Notes under the pieces: generated by a model
What the model saw: the letters and a program-made list of their open reading frames with translations, nothing else
Databases searched by the model: none
What the model was told of the DNA's origin: nothing
Shown: piece after piece, positions 37,490-48,056 of the stretch
Position numbering within the stretch: position 1 is the stretch's first letter
Layout of the letters: each line of letters begins with the position of its first letter
Assembly (NCBI GenBank): GCA_017619815.1
Contig: JAFZRR010000047.1
Location: 1-64,000 of the forward strand
From: Bacilli bacterium
GTDB taxonomy: Bacteria; Bacillota_I; Bacilli_A; RFN20; CAG-826
Length of the DNA: 64,000 nucleotides
Direction of reading: 5' to 3'
Position numbers and translations under genes: made by a program

Positions 37490-37519
37490 TTGCGGTCGCA
37501 TATACATATTTGATACGAT
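37490..37519 (+). promoter_or_regulatory. Promoter of the rplK-rpoC operon
   Basis: TTGCGG (37490-37495), 18-base spacer, TACGAT (37514-37519) preceded by TGA (extended -10). Leader of about 120 bases to rplK. The remaining part of the 279-base gap (37370-37489) is AT-rich with nothing else recognised. Confidence 0.55.
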
Positions 37520-37571
37520 ATACGAGCATGTTGTTTTCACATACGAGAGAGTGATTACACGCGCTATATAA

Positions 37572-37618
37572 GTATCGTGGAAGAGTGGCGATTCCACTCA
37601 AAAATGTGACCACGACAC
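37572..37618 (+). promoter_or_regulatory. Structured leader of rplK-rplA (candidate L1-binding site)
   Basis: Nested stems: outer GTATCGTGG (37572-37580) with CCACGACAC (37610-37618), one mismatch; inner GAGTGG (37583-37588) with CCACTC (37594-37599), loop CGATT. An unpaired stretch of about 10 bases lies between the inner and outer 3' arms, giving an asymmetric internal loop of the kind seen in L1 operator RNAs. The regulator is inferred from position. Confidence 0.5.
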
Positions 37619-37648
37619 TGACTAAACCAAAAAAGGAGGAAAAGTCAC

Positions 37649-38062
37649 GTGAGTAAAAAAATCGCAAAAGTCGTGAAGATGGAACTCCCTGGTGGCGAAG
37701 CTAAACCAGGTCCAAAACTTGCCTCTGCCGGTGTTAACATGGCGAAATTCTGCACAGATTTCAACGCCAAGACCGCTGACAGACGTGGTGAAGTTGTCCC
37801 AGTTCTTATCACAGCTTATGAAGACAAATCTTATGATTTCGTCATCAAGACCTCTCCAGCTGCAGGTCTCATCTTAAAAGCAGCAGGATTACAAAAAGGT
37901 AATGCTTTAGGCCGTAAGACCGTTATCGGAAGCATCACCCGTGATCAACTTCGCCAAATCGCGGAGTACAAATTACCAGACTTAAACAGCAATGACATTG
38001 AGGCTGCTATGAAAGTCATCGAAGGCACTGCCAATAACATGGGCATCGTGGTTAAAGACTAA
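37649..38062 (+). CDS. rplK: 50S ribosomal protein L11
   Basis: 137 residues with a GTG start after AAAGGAGG. N-terminal domain [32 protein letters not shown] and C-terminal rRNA-binding domain with [23 protein letters not shown]. Part of the GTPase-associated centre. First gene of the rplKAJL operon. Confidence 0.97.
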   Translation: MSKKIAKVVKMELPGGEAKPGPKLASAGVNMAKFCTDFNAKTADRRGEVVPVLITAYEDKSYDFVIKTSPAAGLILKAAGLQKGNALGRKTVIGSITRDQLRQIAEYKLPDLNSNDIEAAMKVIEGTANNMGIVVKD

Positions 38063-38073
38063 GGAGTATCACT

Positions 38074-38757
38074 ATGAAAAAAGGTAAGAAATACGTTGCC
38101 GCTTTTGAAAAAGTTGATGCTAACAAGCTCTACACCATCGAAGAAGCTGCCAAATTAGTTAAAGAAACATCCACAGTTAAATTTGACGCAACTGTCGACG
38201 TCTCCTTCAAACTCAATGTCGATCCAAAACAAGCAGACCAACAAGTCAGAGGAACTCTCGTCCTTCCACACGGAAATGGTAAAACCAAAAAGGTCTTAGC
38301 CATTACTGACAAAGTTGAAGATGCAAAAGCCGCCGGCGCAGATTTCTATGGCGGACAAGAAATGATTGATAAAATCCAACACGAAAACTGGTTCGGTTTC
38401 GATGTCATCGTTGCCACACCAAACATGATGGGTATTATCGGTAAAGTCGCTAGAATCTTAGGTCCTAAAGGCTTAATGCCAAACCCAAAGACTGGTACAG
38501 TCACAATGGATTTAGCAAAAGCTATCGCGGATATCAAAGCCGGTAAAGTCGAATACAGAACAGATAAAGAAGCAAATATGCACGTCTCTATCGCTAAAGT
38601 TTCATTCGACGAAAAGAAAATTGCTGAAAACTTAACAGCGTTAGTCGAAGCTGTCTTAAAAGCCAGACCAGCCGCAGTTAAAGGCAATTACATCAAAACA
38701 GCTGTCATCCACACGACCATGGGTCCAGCCATCAATTTCACATTTAACGGTCGTTAA
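38074..38757 (+). CDS. rplA: 50S ribosomal protein L1
   Basis: 227 residues. Seen: [21 protein letters not shown], signature [33 protein letters not shown], and the C-terminal [18 protein letters not shown]. Forms the L1 stalk at the E site and in many bacteria represses its own operon. GGAGT 6 bases before the ATG. Confidence 0.97.
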   Translation: MKKGKKYVAAFEKVDANKLYTIEEAAKLVKETSTVKFDATVDVSFKLNVDPKQADQQVRGTLVLPHGNGKTKKVLAITDKVEDAKAAGADFYGGQEMIDKIQHENWFGFDVIVATPNMMGIIGKVARILGPKGLMPNPKTGTVTMDLAKAIADIKAGKVEYRTDKEANMHVSIAKVSFDEKKIAENLTALVEAVLKARPAAVKGNYIKTAVIHTTMGPAINFTFNGR

Positions 38758-38770
38758 TTAACAAAGATTT

Positions 38771-38858
38771 CAATATACCTAAGACAGTAACGGGCGAAGT
38801 TAGCCTTAATCATGTTACCGAGGCGTAGAAACATATTTCTCAAAACTCAAGTATATTG
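38771..38858 (+). promoter_or_regulatory. Ribosomal L10 leader (binding site for the L10-L12 complex)
   Basis: Closed by a perfect 8-bp stem CAATATAC (38771-38778) with GTATATTG (38851-38858). Inside lie GTAAC/GTTAC and GGGC/AGCC helices and the conserved stretch CCGAGGCGTAGAA. This fits the L10 leader known from Firmicutes, through which L10(L12)4 represses rplJ-rplL. It lies between rplA and rplJ, the normal location. Confidence 0.85.
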
Positions 38859-38898
38859 GAGCCTCAAACAAAACAAATTGAAAAGGAGGTCAAGAATA

Positions 38899-39387
38899 AT
38901 GAATAAAGAAGTCTTAGAAGCGAAACAAAGCGTCGTGAAAGAGATCGTCGAAAAAGCTAACAATTCCACAACAATCGTTGTTGCTGAATACCGTGGCTTA
39001 ACCGTCGCTCAACTTCAAGAACTCCGTCGTGCCCTCCGCAAGGAAGAAGCAGAACTCTGTGTCTACAAGAATTCCTTAGTGGAAAGAGCAGGCGAAGAAT
39101 TAGGCTATAAAGATTGGAATGAAATCCTCTCTGGTCCTAACGCCATCATCTTCTCTAAAGAAGTTAGTAATGGTGCAAAAGTCGTCGCCAAATACGCTAG
39201 AAGATTCGGAGACACCCTTAAAGTCAAAGGTGGCATTGTCGAAGGCAAATATGTCACAGCTGACCAAATGAAGGAAGTTGCAAAACTCCCAGGAAGAGAA
39301 GGTCTCTTATCAATGTTCTTATCGTGCTTACAAGCACCAATCCGCCAATTTGCTTGCACAGTTAAAGCTGTGGCGGATGCAAAATAA
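38899..39387 (+). CDS. rplJ: 50S ribosomal protein L10
   Basis: 162 residues. Seen: EIVEKANNSTTIVVAEYRGLTVAQLQELRRALRK and YKNSLVERAGEELGY; the C-terminal helix that holds L7/L12 dimers follows. The ATG at 38899 has AAAGGAGG 8 bases upstream; a longer frame from 38812 would run through the L10 leader and is rejected. Confidence 0.97.
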   Translation: MNKEVLEAKQSVVKEIVEKANNSTTIVVAEYRGLTVAQLQELRRALRKEEAELCVYKNSLVERAGEELGYKDWNEILSGPNAIIFSKEVSNGAKVVAKYARRFGDTLKVKGGIVEGKYVTADQMKEVAKLPGREGLLSMFLSCLQAPIRQFACTVKAVADAK

Positions 39388-39409
39388 TGCCAATTAGGAG
39401 GAAATGAAT

Positions 39410-39787
39410 ATGGCAAAGTTAACAAAAGAAGAAATCGTTGCGGCATTAAAAGAAATGTCCGTAATGGAACTTAATGAATTAGTCAAAGCAGTCGAAGAAG
39501 AATTCGGCGTTACAGCCGCTGCTCCAGTCGCTGCCGCTGCTGCACCAGCAGAAGAAGAAGGACCAGCCGCTGGCCCAACAGAAGTCTCTTTATTCTTAAA
39601 GAGCGCTGGAATGAGCAAAGTCCCAGTTATTAAAGCAATCCAAGCCATCACAGGTTTAGGCTTAATGGAAGCTAAAAAGTTAGTTGACGCAGCTCCAGTT
39701 GCAGTCAAAGAACACATCTCCCCAGTCGAAGCTGAAGAACACAAGAAAGCTCTTGAAGCCGCTGGCGCAGAATGCGAAATTAAATAA
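39410..39787 (+). CDS. rplL: 50S ribosomal protein L7/L12
   Basis: 125 residues. N-terminal dimerisation helices ([27 protein letters not shown]), an Ala/Pro/Glu hinge (about 38-55) and the globular C-terminal domain with [27 protein letters not shown]. Recruits translation factors. AGGAGG 8 bases before the ATG at 39410; an ATG two codons earlier is too close to that site. Confidence 0.97.
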   Translation: MAKLTKEEIVAALKEMSVMELNELVKAVEEEFGVTAAAPVAAAAAPAEEEGPAAGPTEVSLFLKSAGMSKVPVIKAIQAITGLGLMEAKKLVDAAPVAVKEHISPVEAEEHKKALEAAGAECEIK

Positions 39788-39821
39788 TTTCCGCACAACT
39801 ATTAAACTCGTTATCCAAAAT

Positions 39822-39827
39822 TAGTAT
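39822..39827 (+). promoter_or_regulatory. -10 box of the methyltransferase gene (leaderless layout)
   Basis: TAGTAT ends exactly 6 bases before the ATG at 39834, which has no Shine-Dalgarno sequence. It would be an internal promoter of the large operon. Confidence 0.45.
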
Positions 39828-39833
39828 ATCTAT

Positions 39834-40442
39834 ATGGCCCATTATTTCGATTTAGATCCCTCTCTAGCGTCAAAGGAGAGAAATATTGAATACGTTATCG
39901 ATGGACGTGTCATTACTTTAGTAAGTGATAACGGAGTGTTTTCCAAAGACAAGATCGATGAGGGGAGTTTGGCCTTTTTAAAGGTTATTGTTCCCCTCCG
40001 ACTGTCGGGAAAAATACTGGATTTAGGATGTGGTTATGGCCCTATCGGCTTAACTATCGCTATAACTAGTCCGACGGCGAGAGTTGATCTCGCTGATATT
40101 AATACGCGCGCTCTTGCATTATGTGAGAAAAACGCGTTCAAACTTGGATTAAGCCAAAGAGTCACGATCCTTCATAGTGACATCTACGAAAGTATTGAAG
40201 GAAAATATGATTCAATTGTTGTGAATCCTCCTATCCGAGCCGGTAAGATTGTTACCTATGCTATGTACGAAGGAGCGTTTACACACTTAATTGATGGCGG
40301 CTCATTATTCATTGTGATTCGTAAAAACCAAGGTGCTCCAAGTGCCTCTAAATATATAGAAAGCATATTTGGAAACATCACCCTTCTTAAGAAGGACAAA
40401 GGTTATTACATCTATCAAGCGAAAAAGATGAGCAGTAAATAA
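39834..40442 (+). CDS. Class I SAM methyltransferase, RsmC/YbxB-like
   Basis: 202 residues. SAM loop ILDLGCGYGPIGLTIA (about 61-76), acidic DLADIN, and the N6/N2-methyltransferase motif IVVNPPIRAGK, as in RsmC-type 16S rRNA guanine methyltransferases. B. subtilis has YbxB at the same place between rplL and rpoB. It probably methylates rRNA; the target is unproven. No ribosome binding site. Confidence 0.9.
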   Translation: MAHYFDLDPSLASKERNIEYVIDGRVITLVSDNGVFSKDKIDEGSLAFLKVIVPLRLSGKILDLGCGYGPIGLTIAITSPTARVDLADINTRALALCEKNAFKLGLSQRVTILHSDIYESIEGKYDSIVVNPPIRAGKIVTYAMYEGAFTHLIDGGSLFIVIRKNQGAPSASKYIESIFGNITLLKKDKGYYIYQAKKMSSK

Positions 40443-40463
40443 TAGATTTAAGGAGCCATTTCA

Positions 40464-43400
40464 ATGATTAGAAATATCAAAGACTTGAAACAACTCAACA
40501 ATGGTCGTTATGACTATTCACATGTTAGTGGTGATCTCGAACTCCCTAACTTAGTCGAAATTCAAACCAAATCATTTGAAGAGTTCAAAAACAAGGGCTT
40601 AGATGATGTCTTTAGAGAAGCTTTCCCTATTCTTAACTATACCGAAACCTTATCTATCGACTACGTCTCCGCTCGTTTTGGTGAACCAGAGCATTCCTAT
40701 TTAGAATGCAAAACCCAAGACTTAACATATTCCGTCCCAATCTATGTCACTTTACGTTTAACACATAAAGAGACTGGAGAAATCCAAGAATCTGAAGTCT
40801 ATATGGGTGAGTTCCCATTAATGACATCTGGCGGCACATTCATCGTCAACGGTGTCGAAAAAGTTATCATTTCTCAATTAGTCCGTTCTCCGGGCGCCTA
40901 CTTCTCTGCCACACAAAAAGCAGGCAAGTATTTATATGGTTGTGACTTAATTCCTGGAAGAGGAACATGGTTACAATTTGAAAGTGACAATAAGGATATC
41001 TTAAGCGTTCGTATCGATCACCAAAGAAAGATGAACGTCTGCTTATTACTTCGTGCCTTAGGTTTCGAAGAAGATAAAGATATTCTCCAATTATTCGGTA
41101 AAAACGAAGCCTTACAACTCACATTAGAAAAAGATGATACTTTAAAGGTCAAAGATTCAAAGAATGCGTTAGCGGAAATCTTTAGAAAGATGAAACCAGG
41201 TGAGCCTGTTACTGAAGAAGGTAACATCACATACTTGGTGCAAAAATTCTTCGATAGCAAACGTAACGATTTGGGTCGCGCAGGCCGTTATAAATATATT
41301 AAGAAGTTAAGCGTATATGGTCGTTTAGCTGGTCGTATCTTAGCTGAAAATTTAGTAAGCGCAGATGGCGAAATCAGATTTACCAAAGGTACACTCTTAA
41401 CTGAAAAGGATGTCGAAGACTTAAGAAACGAAGACTTCTTCGAAAAAGGAGCCCACTTACACAAGTTAGGTTCTAACGATCGTCTTGACACCCATAACTT
41501 AGTCAACATTGTTAAAGTTTATAACAATGAAAAAGAAAAGAAAGTCTGTCACATCATTGGTACAGACTTAAATGGCACAGCACAAACCGCCACAATCAGT
41601 GACATTGTTGCTAGCTTCTCATACTTCTTAAACATCATCGATGGATTCGGGACCACAGATGATATTGACCATTTAGGAAATAGAAGAATTCGCTGTGTCG
41701 GTGAATTAATTCAAAACCAATTCCGTATCGGTTTAGGCAAGATGGTGAAAACCGTCCAACAAAAGATGTCCATTTCCGATTTAGGTAATGTGAAACCAAA
41801 AGCATTGATCAATCCACGTCCATTGAACGCTTCAATCCGTGAATTCTTTGCTTCTTCACAATTATCTCAATTCATGGATCAAACCAACCCACTCGCGGAA
41901 TTAACAAATAAGAGAAGATTATCCGCGTTAGGCCCAGGCGGTTTAACACGTGATAGAGCTTCAACCGCTGTCCGTGACGTTCACGTTTCTCACTATGGAC
42001 GTATCTGCCCAATTGAAACACCTGAAGGTCAAAACATCGGTTTGATTAACAACCTCGCTTCTTATGCGAAAGTCAATAAATACGGTTTCATTGAAACACC
42101 ATACCGTAAAGTCGTGGATGGTCGTGTCTTAAATGACGCCAAAGACTGTGTTTACCTTTCCGCAGATGAAGAATGGGACAAATGTATTGCTGAAGCTAAC
42201 ATTAATTTAGGTCCTAACGGTGAAATTTTAGATGACCAAGTCGTCGCCCGTTATAAAGGCGAAAACATCATGGCTCCAAAAGAAGATGTCGACTTTGTCG
42301 ACGTTAGCCCAAAACAAATTGTTAGTATTGCGGCAGGTAGCATTCCATTCCTCGAAAACGACGATACCATGCGTGCCCTTATGGGTAGTAACATGCAACG
42401 TCAAGCCTTACCACTTTTAAAACCAACTGCTCCATTAGTGGGTACCGGTCTTGAACACCAAGTTGCGAAAGACTCCGGTTTAGCAGTCGTAGCAGTGGAA
42501 GATGGTGTAGTTACATATAGTGACTCCAGAACCATCAAAGTGTTAGAAGCTGAAGGTAAAGAAAGAGCTTACCACTTACAAAAATTCGAAAGAAGTAACC
42601 AAGGCACATGTATCAATCAACACAGTATCGTGCGCGTTGGTGACAAAATTAAACGCGGACAAATCATCGCTGATGGTCCAGCAATGCAAAACGGTGACTT
42701 AGCGTTAGGTCAAAACGTCACAATCGCCTTTATGACCTGGAATGGTTATAACTACGAAGACGCGGTCATCATGTCCGAAAGATTAGTTAAAGATGATGTC
42801 TACACATCTATCCATATTGAAAGATATGAATTAGAATGCCGTAGCATTCCTAAATTAGGTGATGAAGAAATTACCAGAGATGTTCCAGGTGTTTCTGAAT
42901 CCGCGAAAGCCTACCTCGATGAACGCGGTATTATCGTTCCAGGTAGTGAAGTTAAAGAAGGCGACATCCTCGTTGGTAAAGTGACCCCACGTGGTCAAAC
43001 CGAACCAAGCCCAGAAGAAAAACTCTTAATGGCCATCTTCGGTGAAAAGACAAACGAAGGAAAAGACGCTTCCTTAAGAGTCCCTCACGGTGGTTCTGGT
43101 ATCGTCTTAGATGTCAAAGTGTTCAAACACGAAGGCAAAGCGAAAGATAATAGATTCCCACCAGGAGTTAACGAAATCGTTCACGTCTATATCGTCCAAA
43201 AGAGAAAGATCTCTGAAGGTGATAAGATGTCCGGTCGTCATGGTAATAAGGGTGTTATTTCCCGTATTTTACCAGAAGCCGATATGCCATTCTTACCAGA
43301 TGGTACACCAGTGGATATTATGCTTAACCCATTAGGCGTTCCTTCCCGTATGAATATCGGTCAAATTCTTGAAGTCCATTTAGGTATGGCCTTAAAGAAA

Positions 43401-44063
43401 TTAGGTTATAAGATTGCCACACCTGTCTTTGATGGCATTTCTAACGAAGAAATCTTCGATATGATGGAAAAAGCAAAGATGGCAAAAGATGGTAAAACCA
43501 TTCTTTATGATGGAACTACCGGTGACAGATTCGATGAAAGAATCACTGTTGGTGTCATGTATATGATTAAACTCGTCCACATGGTCGATGATAAGTTACA
43601 TGCTCGTGCAACTGGTCCATATAGCTTAGTTACACAACAACCTTTAGGTGGTAAAGCCCAAAATGGTGGTCAAAGATTCGGTGAAATGGAAGTCTGGGCT
43701 CTTGAAGCTTACGGCGCCGCTCACGTCTTACAAGAAATCATCACTGTTAAATCCGATGATAGAGTCGGTCGTAGAAAGACATACGAAGCCATCATCAAAG
43801 GACAAGAATTACCAAAACCAGGCATGCCAGAAGCATTCCGTGTTCTTGTTAAAGAATTACAATCCCTCGCTATTGATGTTTCATTACTCGATAACGAAGG
43901 CAACCAAATCGATATGGATGCCCTTGCTAAAGAAGCCCTTAAGGAAGAAAGAAAGATCAACTCTTCTATCCGTAACCTTACCGGTGAAGCAGGTCCAGAA
44001 TCAGTGGTGGACAGCGAAGGTACAAGCTTCAATGTTCATGCCTATGGTGAAAAAGAAGATTAA
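40464..44063 (+). CDS. rpoB: DNA-directed RNA polymerase beta subunit
   Basis: 1199 residues, full length for Firmicutes. Seen: the rifampicin region [20 protein letters not shown] and [17 protein letters not shown] (about 465-503), the catalytic-side motifs [31 protein letters not shown], and the C-terminal [20 protein letters not shown]. Asn482 (codon 41907-41909) occupies the position of E. coli His526. Fused to no other gene; rpoC follows after 14 bases. AAGGAG lies before the ATG. Confidence 0.98.
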   Translation: MIRNIKDLKQLNNGRYDYSHVSGDLELPNLVEIQTKSFEEFKNKGLDDVFREAFPILNYTETLSIDYVSARFGEPEHSYLECKTQDLTYSVPIYVTLRLTHKETGEIQESEVYMGEFPLMTSGGTFIVNGVEKVIISQLVRSPGAYFSATQKAGKYLYGCDLIPGRGTWLQFESDNKDILSVRIDHQRKMNVCLLLRALGFEEDKDILQLFGKNEALQLTLEKDDTLKVKDSKNALAEIFRKMKPGEPVTEEGNITYLVQKFFDSKRNDLGRAGRYKYIKKLSVYGRLAGRILAENLVSADGEIRFTKGTLLTEKDVEDLRNEDFFEKGAHLHKLGSNDRLDTHNLVNIVKVYNNEKEKKVCHIIGTDLNGTAQTATISDIVASFSYFLNIIDGFGTTDDIDHLGNRRIRCVGELIQNQFRIGLGKMVKTVQQKMSISDLGNVKPKALINPRPLNASIREFFASSQLSQFMDQTNPLAELTNKRRLSALGPGGLTRDRASTAVRDVHVSHYGRICPIETPEGQNIGLINNLASYAKVNKYGFIETPYRKVVDGRVLNDAKDCVYLSADEEWDKCIAEANINLGPNGEILDDQVVARYKGENIMAPKEDVDFVDVSPKQIVSIAAGSIPFLENDDTMRALMGSNMQRQALPLLKPTAPLVGTGLEHQVAKDSGLAVVAVEDGVVTYSDSRTIKVLEAEGKERAYHLQKFERSNQGTCINQHSIVRVGDKIKRGQIIADGPAMQNGDLALGQNVTIAFMTWNGYNYEDAVIMSERLVKDDVYTSIHIERYELECRSIPKLGDEEITRDVPGVSESAKAYLDERGIIVPGSEVKEGDILVGKVTPRGQTEPSPEEKLLMAIFGEKTNEGKDASLRVPHGGSGIVLDVKVFKHEGKAKDNRFPPGVNEIVHVYIVQKRKISEGDKMSGRHGNKGVISRILPEADMPFLPDGTPVDIMLNPLGVPSRMNIGQILEVHLGMALKKLGYKIATPVFDGISNEEIFDMMEKAKMAKDGKTILYDGTTGDRFDERITVGVMYMIKLVHMVDDKLHARATGPYSLVTQQPLGGKAQNGGQRFGEMEVWALEAYGAAHVLQEIITVKSDDRVGRRKTYEAIIKGQELPKPGMPEAFRVLVKELQSLAIDVSLLDNEGNQIDMDALAKEALKEERKINSSIRNLTGEAGPESVVDSEGTSFNVHAYGEKED

Positions 44064-44077
44064 GGAGGTAAATTACG

Positions 44078-47000
44078 ATGTTTGATGTCAAAAAATTAGC
44101 GGCAATCCAAGTCGGACTCGCCTCCCCAGATACTATCCGTAAATGGTCCCATGGTGAAGTCTTAAAACCAGAAACCATTAACTACAGAAGCCAAAAACCA
44201 GAACCAGATGGTTTATACTGCGAAAGAATCTTTGGTCCTAGCAAGGACTACGAATGTCACTGTGGTAGATATAAGAAAATTAGATTTGCCGGTGTCGTTT
44301 GTGAACACTGTGGTGTCGAGATTACCACCAAAGATGTCCGTCGTGAAAGAATGGGTCATATTGAACTCCATGCTCCATGTACACATATTTGGTACTTAAA
44401 AGGTATCCCATCAAGAATTGGCTTATTACTCTCTATTTCTCCAAAAGATTTAGAAGAAGTCGTGTATTACGCTGCCCACTTATGTATTAAGAAAGGCAAC
44501 AGCCACACCCTTTACTACCGTGAATTCATCAATGAACGTAACGGTAGAGAAATCTTCATCGCCGCTTTACGCGATATCCAAGATAACGCTGAAGAATTCG
44601 GTTTAATCGAAGGTAGTGAAGATTGGGAAAAATGCAACCGTTTAATCGAAAGATTAGAAAACCGCGCAGAAGTCTTTGACTTCCAAACCAATGCCAACTT
44701 TGTGGAAAAATACACAGGTGCTAAATTCTCTGAAGGTGCTGGTGCAATCCAACAATTATTAAAAGAAGTCGATTTAGATGCTGAAGCCGAAGAAATTTCT
44801 AAATCCATTAAGGATGCTTCTAGCGCAAATAGACAAAAATTAACCAAGAGATTAGAAGTTATTGAAGCATTCAGAAACTCCAATAACAGACCTGAATGGA
44901 TGGTCTTAGATGCCCTTCCAGTCATCCCACCAGATCTCCGTCCTATGTTAGCTCTTGATGGTGGACGTTTCGCCACATCTGACTTAAATGACTTATATCG
45001 TAGAGTTATTTCTAGAAACAACCGTTTAAAGAAATTAATTGATATGAACTCACCACAAGCCATCTTGATGAACGAAAAACGTATGCTTCAAGAATGTGTC
45101 GACGCTTTAATCGATAACGGTAGAAGAAATAAAGCCGTTCAAGGTGCCGGTGGTCGTGCATTAAAGAGCTTATCTAACGCCTTAAGAGGCAAACAAGGTC
45201 GTTTCAGACAAAACTTATTAGGTAAACGTGTCGACTATTCTGGTCGTTCCGTTATTGCCGTCGGTCCATTCTTAAAGATGTATCAATGTGGTCTTCCAAG
45301 AGAAATGGCCATCCAATTACTCCGTCCATTTATCGCATGCGAGCTCTTAAAGAGAGGTATCGCCAATGCGCATAGACAAGCGGACAAAATTATCGATAGA
45401 TATGACAATGTTGTCTTTGACATCATTGAAGAAATCATTTCTAAACACCCAGTCTTATTGAACCGTGCTCCAACACTTCATAGACTTGGTATTCAAGCCT
45501 TCCAACCAATCTTAGTCGATGGCCGTGCCATTCGTTTACACCCGTTAGTGTGTACCGGATTCAACGCTGACTTCGATGGTGACCAAATGGCGGTTCACGT
45601 GCCACTTTCTAAAGCCGCACAAGAAGAAGCTCTTAACTTAATGTTAGCGAGCAACAACATCCTTGGTCCTAAGGACGGCAAACCAATCGTTACACCTTCC
45701 CAAGACATGGTTATTGGTAACTACTACTTAACCAGTGAAAATACTAAGGAAGAATTCTTAGCGAAAGCCAAAGAATTACGTGAAAACGGTGATGATGAAG
45801 AAGCTGAAAGATACGAATTATACGCTGCTAGTGAAGGTAAAGCATTCCGTAGCGTTGATGATGTCTTATTAGCCTATCAAACAAAACAAATCCACTTACA
45901 TAACCGTATTGCCATCTTAGGTAGTGCGTTATTAAAGAAAGACTTCACAGAAGAAGAAAATAAGAGCTACTTATTAACATCTGTTGGTAAGATCATCTTC
46001 AACCTCATCTTCCCAAGTGACTTCCCATACTTAAACGAAGTTAACGAAAAAGTCTTAAGTGGTAAACATGATGAAATCGCGAAATTCTTCATCCCACGTG
46101 GTAGCAATATCCGTGAAGAAATCGCAAAACGCTCAGTCTTAAAACCATTTGGTAAGAAAGACTTAGGAAAGATTATTAACGAAGTATTCCAACGTTATGA
46201 TCGTCAAGGTAATCCAAAGACCAGCGCAGTTCTTGATAAGATTAAAGACCAAGGCTTCCGCTTCTCCACAATTGCCGGCTTATCCATTTCCTTATTCGAC
46301 ATCCACATGGTTGAAGGTAAAGAACAAATCCTTGAAGAAGGTGACAAGAAAGTCGCTGAACTCAAAGAAATGTACGAAATGGGCTTATTAACCAACAAAG
46401 AAAGACACGCCCAAGTCGTCGATGTCTGGAATGGTGTTAAGAACAAAGTTCAATCCATCTTAACCGATCAATTCGGCAAAGATCGTTCTAACTCCATCTT
46501 CATGATGTCTGACTCTGGTGCTCGTGGTAACATCTCTAACATTCTTCAATTAGCAGGTATGCGTGGTTTGATGGGTTCTACATCCGGTGAAACCATCGAA
46601 TTACCAGTTAAACGCTGTTTCCGTGAAGGTATGTCCGTGTCCGAGTTCTTTATTGCCACACACGGTGCCCGTAAGGGTGGTGCTGATACAGCCTTAAAGA
46701 CCGCTGACTCAGGTTACTTAACCAGACGTTTAGTCGACGTTTCTCAAGACGTTATCGTCAGAGAAGAAGATTGTGGTACAGACCACGGCTTCAAAGTCAA
46801 AGAAATTAGAGATACTTCTAAGAACGCAGTTATCGTTAAACTTGAAGATCGTTTAGTCGGACGTTTCGCCTTAAGAGATATCGTTAACCCAGAAACGGGT
46901 GAAGTTATCGTTGAAGGCAACACCATGATTAACGAAGATCAAGCTAAAGCTATCGTTAACGCAGGCATTAAAGAAGTGGAAATCAGATCCTTATTCGGTT

Positions 47001-48007
47001 GTGAAACCAAAGACGGTGTCTGTGTCCATTGCTATGGCCGTAACTTAGCGACAGGCCGTAAGGTTGAAATTGGTGAAGCGGTTGGTATTATGGCTGCTCA
47101 ATCCATTGGTGAACCAGGTACACAATTAACGATGAGAACATTCCATACCGGTGGTGTCGCGGGTAGCGATATTACTGAAGGTTTGCCTCGTGTTCAAGAA
47201 TTATTCGAAGCTCGTACACCTAAAGGTGAAGCTTTAATTAGTGAAATCCCAGGTGAAATTACCAATATTAAAGAAGAAGGCGGTTGCTTCTTAGTCACCG
47301 TCAAGAACGACATTGAAGAAAAGACATATAAGACCCCATTCGGTGCTCACTTAAGAGTGAAGAAGGGTGACAAAGTCATCAATGGTGGTAAGATCACTGA
47401 AGGTGCTATTTCTCCAAAAGTCTTATTAGAAAACGCTGACGAAACAGCCGTTGAAAACTACATCTTAAAAGAAGTACAAAAGGTTTATAGCGCACAATCC
47501 ATCGGTATTTCTGATAAACACATCGAAGTTATCGTGAGACAAATGTTAAGAAGAGTCTTCGTCGTCGATGCTGGTGATACAGATATGCTCTCTGGTACAC
47601 GTGTTAACATCAATACCTTCACCGCGAAGAACGCTAAAGTTTTAGCGGAAGGTAAGAGACCAGCTGTCTTCTCACCTCTCATTCTTGGTATTACTAAAGC
47701 CGCTATTGAAACTGATAGTTTCTTATCCGCAGCTTCCTTCCAAGAAACCACACGTGTCTTAACCGATGCCGTTATCAAATGTAAACGCGATAACTTACAC
47801 GGTTTAAAAGAAAACGTCATTACCGGTCACTTAATCCCAGCAGGTCGTGGATTATTATCTACTGCTGAAGAAGAAGCCGTTGTTGACGGATTCACTGTGG
47901 AAAAGAAGATGAAAGAAGTTTCTGACCGCTATGTCGAAGAACATGATCGTGTTATTAATGAAATTCACGAAAAGATTCGTAAAGCGGAAGAAGAAAATAA
48001 GAAATAG
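44078..48007 (+). CDS. rpoC: DNA-directed RNA polymerase beta-prime subunit
   Basis: 1309 residues. N-terminal zinc ribbon [22 protein letters not shown], rudder/lid regions, and the Mg-binding active site [12 protein letters not shown] (about 489-500). The second zinc site is [16 protein letters not shown], and the bridge/trigger region includes [23 protein letters not shown]. Ends in a Lys/Glu-rich tail. AAGGAGG before the ATG. Last gene of the operon, with a strong terminator 20 bases on. Confidence 0.98.
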   Translation: MFDVKKLAAIQVGLASPDTIRKWSHGEVLKPETINYRSQKPEPDGLYCERIFGPSKDYECHCGRYKKIRFAGVVCEHCGVEITTKDVRRERMGHIELHAPCTHIWYLKGIPSRIGLLLSISPKDLEEVVYYAAHLCIKKGNSHTLYYREFINERNGREIFIAALRDIQDNAEEFGLIEGSEDWEKCNRLIERLENRAEVFDFQTNANFVEKYTGAKFSEGAGAIQQLLKEVDLDAEAEEISKSIKDASSANRQKLTKRLEVIEAFRNSNNRPEWMVLDALPVIPPDLRPMLALDGGRFATSDLNDLYRRVISRNNRLKKLIDMNSPQAILMNEKRMLQECVDALIDNGRRNKAVQGAGGRALKSLSNALRGKQGRFRQNLLGKRVDYSGRSVIAVGPFLKMYQCGLPREMAIQLLRPFIACELLKRGIANAHRQADKIIDRYDNVVFDIIEEIISKHPVLLNRAPTLHRLGIQAFQPILVDGRAIRLHPLVCTGFNADFDGDQMAVHVPLSKAAQEEALNLMLASNNILGPKDGKPIVTPSQDMVIGNYYLTSENTKEEFLAKAKELRENGDDEEAERYELYAASEGKAFRSVDDVLLAYQTKQIHLHNRIAILGSALLKKDFTEEENKSYLLTSVGKIIFNLIFPSDFPYLNEVNEKVLSGKHDEIAKFFIPRGSNIREEIAKRSVLKPFGKKDLGKIINEVFQRYDRQGNPKTSAVLDKIKDQGFRFSTIAGLSISLFDIHMVEGKEQILEEGDKKVAELKEMYEMGLLTNKERHAQVVDVWNGVKNKVQSILTDQFGKDRSNSIFMMSDSGARGNISNILQLAGMRGLMGSTSGETIELPVKRCFREGMSVSEFFIATHGARKGGADTALKTADSGYLTRRLVDVSQDVIVREEDCGTDHGFKVKEIRDTSKNAVIVKLEDRLVGRFALRDIVNPETGEVIVEGNTMINEDQAKAIVNAGIKEVEIRSLFGCETKDGVCVHCYGRNLATGRKVEIGEAVGIMAAQSIGEPGTQLTMRTFHTGGVAGSDITEGLPRVQELFEARTPKGEALISEIPGEITNIKEEGGCFLVTVKNDIEEKTYKTPFGAHLRVKKGDKVINGGKITEGAISPKVLLENADETAVENYILKEVQKVYSAQSIGISDKHIEVIVRQMLRRVFVVDAGDTDMLSGTRVNINTFTAKNAKVLAEGKRPAVFSPLILGITKAAIETDSFLSAASFQETTRVLTDAVIKCKRDNLHGLKENVITGHLIPAGRGLLSTAEEEAVVDGFTVEKKMKEVSDRYVEEHDRVINEIHEKIRKAEEENKK

Positions 48008-48026
48008 TCTTCTCTAATAAAAAAAT

Positions 48027-48056
48027 AAGGTCCTGATTATTCAGGGCCTTTTATTT
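48027..48056. terminator. Strong intrinsic terminator after rpoC
   Basis: AAGGTCCTGA / TCAGGGCCTT with loop TTAT (one G-T pair), T run on the plus side and T-rich sequence on the minus side. It overlaps the 3' end of the convergent hydrolase gene. Confidence 0.92.

Noticed and set aside
38812..38898. Longer rplJ start at 38812
   Set aside because: The extra 29 residues would be encoded by the L10 leader RNA and are absent from L10 proteins.
39394..39798. Long minus-strand frame opposite rplL
   Set aside because: It comes from the Ala/Glu-rich codons of rplL read backwards. It has no ribosome binding site and resembles no protein family.
44515..45063. 182-codon minus-strand frame inside rpoC
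   Set aside because: It is fully antisense to a well-conserved region of rpoC. The Ser-rich translation is typical of an antisense shadow.
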